Shown in pieces: positions 60,458 to 64,000 of a DNA stretch of 64,000 bases (its first letter is position 1; every line of letters begins with the position of its first letter). The DNA comes from an uncultured Ruminococcus sp. (lineage in GTDB: Bacteria; Bacillota; Clostridia; Oscillospirales; Ruminococcaceae): NCBI GenBank assembly GCA_947624255.1, contig CANQJO010000006.1, forward strand, positions 35,994 to 99,993, written 5' to 3'. The translations under genes and the position numbers were made by a program. The notes below the pieces were generated by a model that was given only the letters and a program-made list of their open reading frames with translations, had not been told where the DNA came from and made no database searches.

Positions 60458-61339
60458 CTAATTCTTTTCATCTGTGAGCTGTTTCAGCGCAAAAATACCG
60501 GCTACGATGAATACGATCATTCCGGCAGCAATGAATCCTCCCGGAATTTGCTTCTGTTCGTCCGGATCTGAACCATCAGCCATTGCGCTCTCTGATTCAG
60601 GAGCATCGGAGAATTCAAAACCGTTTGAAACTGCATAATCGTAGGCAGCAGTATTTTTCGCTCCGAGAATGGTAAAGCCGTGAACAGGAACTGATCCGGT
60701 GTCTGTGTCGGTATATCCGGCAGCCTCAGCACCGATCATCTCCACAGATGAGGGAATGTATAGCTGAGAGAGCCTGTTGCAGATATAAAACGCACGTCCG
60801 CCTATCTCACGGGTCTTGCCGCCAATAGAAACGTATCGCAGATCGGAGCAGCCGGAAAAGCAGTATTTTTCAATGGTAATGATACTCTGTGGAATTACGA
60901 TCCCTGCAAGCGATGTACACGAACGGAAGCATGAATCAGGTAAGATAGTCAACGTTTCGGGAAGCGTCACTGCCGTAAGAGAACTGCAGCCGGAAAAGCA
61001 GCCCATGCCAAGCTCGCTGAGCGATGTGGGAAGAACAGCACTCTTCAGAGAGGTACACCCATAGAAGCAGTGATGTCCCATTGCTGTGACGCTGTCAGGG
61101 AGGGTTATCTCCTGTAGGGAGCTGCACTCAAAAAAAGCATTGTCACGGATCTCGGTCACGGGGCAGCCCTCGATCTCATCGGGAATAACGATGCTCACAG
61201 GTTCACCGGTATAACCGATTATGGTCGCTTTTCCGTCTATGATAGTATAAGTGAAGTCGGGAGTATCAGGCTCTCCAAAAGCAGGAAGCGGAACAAGCAC
61301 AGACAGAGCTGCAAAAAAAATTATCAGAATACGCCGCAT
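60458..61339 (-). CDS. BspA-type leucine-rich repeat surface protein with C-terminal membrane anchor
   Basis: 293 aa. Signal peptide (RILIIFFAALSVLVPLPAFG), then six or so LRR_5 repeats of the type AFxxCSSLxxITLPDSVTxIG (for example CFYGCTSLKSAVLPTSL), a linker and a C-terminal membrane segment (GGFIAAGMIVFIVAGIFAL) with a short charged end. The anchor is a plain membrane helix; there is no LPXTG. Such proteins bind other proteins or host/plant polymers. It stands alone on the minus strand; repeat copy C lies just upstream. Confidence 0.9.
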   Translation of the reverse strand: MRRILIIFFAALSVLVPLPAFGEPDTPDFTYTIIDGKATIIGYTGEPVSIVIPDEIEGCPVTEIRDNAFFECSSLQEITLPDSVTAMGHHCFYGCTSLKSAVLPTSLSELGMGCFSGCSSLTAVTLPETLTILPDSCFRSCTSLAGIVIPQSIITIEKYCFSGCSDLRYVSIGGKTREIGGRAFYICNRLSQLYIPSSVEMIGAEAAGYTDTDTGSVPVHGFTILGAKNTAAYDYAVSNGFEFSDAPESESAMADGSDPDEQKQIPGGFIAAGMIVFIVAGIFALKQLTDEKN

Positions 61340-61369
61340 GATTTTTCCTCCCTATTATTATCGGTGTTC

Positions 61370-61440
61370 ATACTAATTTCACTCTAAAACCGGAGGATCT
61401 TTGCGAAGATCCTGGACGGTTTTTAGAATGAAATCAGTAT
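61370..61440. repeat. 71-bp palindromic repeat, copy C
   Basis: Left end ATACTAATTTCACTCTAAAA, right end the inverse ending ATGAAATCAGTAT. The centre has an inner hairpin AGGATCTT-TGCG-AAGATCCT. Confidence 0.8.
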
Positions 61441-61527
61441 CAGTATTTATGATAATGCAAAAGAGGGAAAAAATAAACGCCCTTTTTCTTCCATCGGGCG
61501 ACGATTTCTGACCGTATTCGTGAATAA

Positions 61528-61557
61528 ATTCTGCGGAATGCGTATATTCCGCAGAAT
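61528..61557. repeat. 12-bp perfect inverted repeat
   Basis: ATTCTGCGGAAT-GCGTAT-ATTCCGCAGAAT, in the divergent gap between the LRR gene and the patatin gene. No T-run; could be an operator. Confidence 0.5.
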
Positions 61558-61645
61558 ATTCCGTCAGAGAGAGTAAGATCTGCGGGAAATTTGCGTGCGA
61601 AAAATGACGAGATCACTCTGCTTACGGCTGTTCATATTTTGTATC

Positions 61646-61674
61646 TTGATTTTTTTCCGCAAATGCTGTAATAT
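61646..61674 (+). promoter_or_regulatory. Promoter of the patatin gene
   Basis: TTGATT (61646-61651), 17-base spacer, TAATAT (61669-61674). Confidence 0.6.
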
Positions 61675-61723
61675 TATATGAGAGCCGTTTTGTACGGAAA
61701 AATTCGTTATCGGAGGGATAAAA

Positions 61724-62575
61724 ATGAAGTACGGTCTCGTTATGGAGGGCGGCGCAATGCGTGGATTGTTCACTGCCGGCGTTATAGACGTTCTCATGGA
61801 AAACGGGATAAATTTCGATGGAGCTGTAGGTGTTTCTGCCGGAGCTGCATTCGGCTGTAACTACAAATCCAATCAGCCGGGACGTGTTGTGCGATATAAT
61901 ACACGATTCTGCCGGGATAAAAGATATTGCAGCTTTCGTTCGCTTGTAAAAACGGGAGACTTATTCGGGGCACAGTTTTGCTATCATGAGATCCCCAAAA
62001 AGCTCGATGTGTTTGATTTTGCTGCGTATGAAAGCTCTCCAATGGAATTTTTTATAGTCTGCACAGATGTTCTTAGCGGAAAGGCTGTCTATCATAGATG
62101 CCGCACCTTCGATGATGTGGAGCTTGAATGGCTGAGAGCTTCTGCCTCTATGCCGCTTGCTTCAAGAGTGGTTGAGGTGGGCGGTCTGAAGCTGCTGGAC
62201 GGAGGCATATCCGATGCGATACCTCTGCGCTTTATGGAGAATATCGGCTATGAGCGCAATGTTGTTATACTTACACAGCCGAGAGATTATGTCAAGGAGA
62301 AAAGCCGCAGCCTGTCGCTGATAAAGCTCGCTATGAAGAGATATCCCGAGTTGATAAAGGCTATGGAGCGCAGACATAAAATGTACAACGGTGAGCTTAA
62401 ATTTATCCGGTCGGCAGAGGCTGATGGACGTGCTCTCGTTATAGCGCCTGATGCGAAGCTCCCTGTGGGACATATCGAGCATGATCCGGAGGTGCTTCGG
62501 GAGGTGTACCGCAGGGGAAGAAGCGCTGCTGTAGAGTCGCTTGACAATGTGAAAAAATTCATATTGCAGGGGTAA
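61724..62575 (+). CDS. Patatin-like phospholipase
   Basis: 283 aa. Ser-Asp dyad lipase: oxyanion loop MEGGAMRGLFTAG, nucleophile Ser in GVSAGAAFG (GxSxG) and Asp in LLDGGISDAIP. No signal peptide, so cytosolic or membrane-associated; acts on acyl esters. GGAGGG precedes the ATG. Resembles the RssA/YjjU group of patatins. Its terminator directly abuts an IS3 end. Confidence 0.93.
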   Translation: MKYGLVMEGGAMRGLFTAGVIDVLMENGINFDGAVGVSAGAAFGCNYKSNQPGRVVRYNTRFCRDKRYCSFRSLVKTGDLFGAQFCYHEIPKKLDVFDFAAYESSPMEFFIVCTDVLSGKAVYHRCRTFDDVELEWLRASASMPLASRVVEVGGLKLLDGGISDAIPLRFMENIGYERNVVILTQPRDYVKEKSRSLSLIKLAMKRYPELIKAMERRHKMYNGELKFIRSAEADGRALVIAPDAKLPVGHIEHDPEVLREVYRRGRSAAVESLDNVKKFILQG

Positions 62576-62681
62576 GAAATAAGGTCAGCACCTTACAAAG
62601 TAGTTGAACTTGCTTGTTACACTTCACTTTAGGACACATATCCGGAGCGAACCTTATATCGGCAAATATAGGTAATAGCAA

Positions 62682-62711
62682 AAAAGCCTGATCTCATGGG
62701 ATCGGGCTTTT
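62682..62711 (+). terminator. Terminator of the patatin gene
   Basis: AAAAGCCTGATC/GATCGGGCTTTT (62682-62693, 62700-62711), one G-U pair. Confidence 0.85.
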
Positions 62712-63082
62712 CTGAACTGCCCCCAAAAAGTTAGACAAACTTTTAATAGAAAATTTATGCAAAGCGACTAAGAGAGATCTTGGTCGCTTTTTTATGCAGC
62801 TTTGAGCCTGTACTCAATGGGAGACAAACCATCAAGCTTAAGTTTTATGCGCTTTGTGTTGTACCATTCAATATAAGCGTGCAGCTCAGAGATGAAATGT
62901 TCAACAGAGCCAAATTCCTATAGATAGAGAAGCTCTGTTTTCAATAAGCTAAAGAAATTTTCTGCACAGGCATTGCCAAGGCAATTTCCTTTTTGTGACA
63001 TACTCTGCCGGATGCCTTTATCTTTGAGCATTTTCTGATAATGCTTGTGCTGATACTGTCGGTCTTGGTCGGAGTACAGAAC
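62712..63082 (-). mobile_element. IS3-family insertion sequence remnant (one end)
   Basis: TGCCCCCAAAAAGTTAGAC near 62718-62736 matches the terminal inverted repeat of IS3/IS150-type elements. It is followed, on the minus strand, by the C-terminal end of a DDE transposase. The other end of the element is missing: sequence turns into a flavodoxin gene near 63072-63085. A hairpin AAAGCGAC/GTCGCTTT (62761-62790) lies between the end and the transposase stop. Confidence 0.75.
62792..63082 (-). pseudogene. IS3 transposase (OrfB) C-terminal fragment with amber codon
   Basis: Reading from 63082: VLYSDQDRQYQHKHYQKML, KDKGIRQSMSQKGNCLGNA, CAENFFSLLKTELLYL, then TAG at 62918-62920, then EFGSVEHFISELHAYIEWYN and TKRIKLKLDGLSPIEYRLKAA. 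That is the usual end of an IS3 OrfB, including the last Asp and Glu (DDE) of the catalytic triad region (SDQ and AENFF). The TAG replaces what in relatives is a Gln codon (CAG). About two thirds of the transposase is missing. Confidence 0.8.
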
Positions 63083-63484
63083 GGAATCACTGTTTTCCCC
63101 GAAAAATCGTAGTTTTCAATAAATGTACTCATAATTCTCGGAGCTTCTCCTCACCATATCGGATAGCCAAGATAAACAATGTCATAGCTGTCAAAATTAT
63201 CAACAGATTGTGCAATTTCAGGGCGGCAATTTTTTCTGTGTTTCCCGTCTGTGAAAAGTACACAACAAGTGTATTTTCCTGTTCATCGTCAGTTGAAAAA
63301 ACTTCACGCTTCATCAGGCACAAATCAAAACAGTTCACGCATTGTCGCTGTCAAGGTCATAATTTTTCCCCGATAGATCTTCTGTCGGTTTTGTCAGAAG
63401 GAAATCCTGTAAATTCCGGACATCGTCAATTGTATACCCAGTTTCGGCATTTTCAGCGATTACAGGAGAAACAGCGGACATCAT
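63074..63484 (-). pseudogene. Broken dockerin-flavodoxin protein gene
   Basis: Read across three frames the minus strand gives: a dockerin-like unit (YTIDDVRNLQDFLLTKPTED, LSGKNYDLDSDNA), then TGA at 63335-63337 and a lost base, then VFDLCLMKREVFSTDDEQ and the flavodoxin start NTLVVYFSQTGNTEKIAA, then a deletion with frameshift, then PEIAQSVDNFDSYDIVYLGY, PIW, TGA at 63151-63153, and GEAPRIMSTFIENYDFSGK, TVIPFCT, where it runs into the IS3 remnant. Secreted flavodoxin-like proteins with a dockerin occur in Ruminococcus. The signal peptide is missing too. Confidence 0.7.
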
Positions 63485-63528
63485 TGTAGCCTGACACGCA
63501 AAATACAAAAAAATCTACTTAAAGTAGA

Positions 63529-63616
63529 AAAATCCCCTCTCTGAACATTGAAACGAACCATTTTGTACGGGCAGAACAAAATACCGGGTCGATTCACTTA
63601 TCAAAGAGGGGATTTT
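63529..63616. repeat. Nested inverted repeat in the AT-rich tail
   Basis: AAAATCCCCTCT (63529-63540) pairs perfectly with AGAGGGGATTTT (63605-63616). In the 64-base loop ATTTTGT and ACAAAAT (around 63560-63585) pair again. No gene is seen; a short MITE or RNA element is possible. Confidence 0.55.
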
Positions 63617-63780
63617 CCGTAAATATATTTTAAGGAGTAAATTGAAGATAGCATTTTTTATACAGACAGCATTTTATTTTAAAGCTGTCAAATATCGTTA
63701 AAACGGTATTTAAACAGTATTTAATACAATGTAACGTAAAATAGCTATTTATCAGGCTTTTACGCACAATTTACGCATAA
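63617..63780. other. AT-rich stretch without genes
   Basis: Contains TTTACGCA twice within 20 bases near 63758-63778 and several near-repeats of GTATTTAA. No coding frame convinces. Confidence 0.4.
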
Positions 63781-63810
63781 AAAAGAAGAGGTTATCCCTC
63801 TTCTTTTTTT
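63781..63810 (+). terminator. Intrinsic terminator in the tail
   Basis: AAGAAGAGG/CCTCTTCTT (63783-63791, 63797-63805) followed by T7. No plus-strand gene ends before it, so it is left from a lost gene or serves an untranslated RNA. Confidence 0.75.
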
Positions 63811-63886
63811 CTGCATTTGATTCTGCTATATACAAAACGCACAAAAATAAAGTTGTAAATTTATGCAATATTTTTCATGAAAAAGC

Positions 63887-63915
63887 TTGACAAGCACTAT
63901 AATTAGTGCTATAAT
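63887..63915 (+). promoter_or_regulatory. Consensus promoter with palindromic operator
   Basis: TTGACA (63887-63892), 17-base spacer, TATAAT (63910-63915). The spacer is filled by the operator AGCACTATAATTAGTGCT (63893-63910; 7-bp arms, TAAT centre). A bound repressor would block the promoter fully. The gene it drives lies beyond the window. Confidence 0.85.
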
Positions 63916-64000
63916 ATAAATATAGAAACCTGCTAAAAAAAATCAATAGGCAAAACAGCCAAAGATGGGAGCAGTAGTTTGTTGAAAATGCTGATGCAAT

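Noticed and set aside
63129..63338. 69-codon frame as a real small flavodoxin
   Set aside because: Only its first half matches flavodoxin; the second half is out of frame, and the rest of the domain is found in another frame with a stop.
63074..63484. Reassigned UGA (Trp) code suggested by the two Trp-to-TGA changes
   Set aside because: Many intact genes here end in TGA, for example cdd, rnhB and rpsU, and the gene also has frameshifts, so decay explains it.
1..64000. CRISPR arrays and tRNA or rRNA genes
   Set aside because: No array of direct repeats with regular spacers, and no cloverleaf or rRNA sequence, was seen; the two tandem repeats are coding.

Overview
The window looks like a chromosomal segment of a Gram-positive, low-to-mid GC, anaerobic member of the Clostridia, most like a fibre-degrading Ruminococcus (Oscillospiraceae). 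The pointers are: a GH43 hemicellulase with a CBM6-like module at the left edge; remains of a dockerin-flavodoxin protein near the right edge; a class III (oxygen-sensitive) ribonucleotide reductase; a flavo-diiron protein next to ferredoxin:thioredoxin reductase; the sporulation gene spoIIR; and typical Firmicute gene orders (tig-clpP-clpX, infC-rpmI-rplT, rnc-smc-ftsY, nadD-yqeK-rsfS-leuS). Strong promoters follow TTGNNN-17-TATAAT, several with an extended TGG before the -10. TTG and GTG starts are common.

Layout. 1-6.8 kb: end of the GH43 gene, then leftward genes for an HtrA protease, a hotdog thioesterase behind an LTA-synthase-like enzyme, and an HD hydrolase behind a short-chain reductase. 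6.8-10.6 kb: DUF896, cytidine deaminase, a split radical-SAM/DUF2344 pair, rplS. 10.6-11.1 kb: a gene-free stretch with a candidate structured RNA and a large palindromic repeat. 11.1-16 kb: lepB-rbgA-rnhB-yraN-thrC-metallophosphoesterase. 16-22.4 kb: tig, clpP, clpX, a tiny Cys/Asn-rich membrane peptide, and a ClpC with an unusually short middle region. 22.4-27.2 kb: pyrE, an SGNH-like membrane protein, nrdD-nrdG. 27.3-32.8 kb: a signalling island with a GGDEF-EAL protein, a glutamine-synthetase-like protein that appears to lack metal ligands, an ANTAR regulator with a receiver lacking its Asp, and a convergent EAL protein. 33-35.7 kb: flavo-diiron protein, FTR catalytic subunit, thioredoxin, a DUF3789-type peptide, spoIIR. 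35.7-57.2 kb: a long run of housekeeping genes for translation, RNA modification, DNA topology, lipid synthesis, chromosome segregation and protein targeting. 57.2-62.6 kb: rpsU, aroQ, an M24 peptidase, efp, a CD1247-type acidic zinc-ribbon protein, an LRR surface protein, a patatin. 62.7-64 kb: a decayed, AT-rich region with an IS3 remnant, the broken dockerin-flavodoxin gene, inverted repeats, and a promoter with a palindromic operator that drives something beyond the window.

The most unusual content is (1) the 27.3-31.6 kb row coding for a c-di-GMP enzyme, a GS-like pseudoenzyme and an ANTAR protein, (2) a dispersed 71-bp palindromic repeat family, (3) a long structured RNA candidate after rplS, (4) FtsY with its acidic domain and a second amphipathic segment at the C-terminus, and (5) protein-coding tandem repeats in ftsY and the LCP gene. 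Function calls rest on motif recognition by eye; no database search was run.
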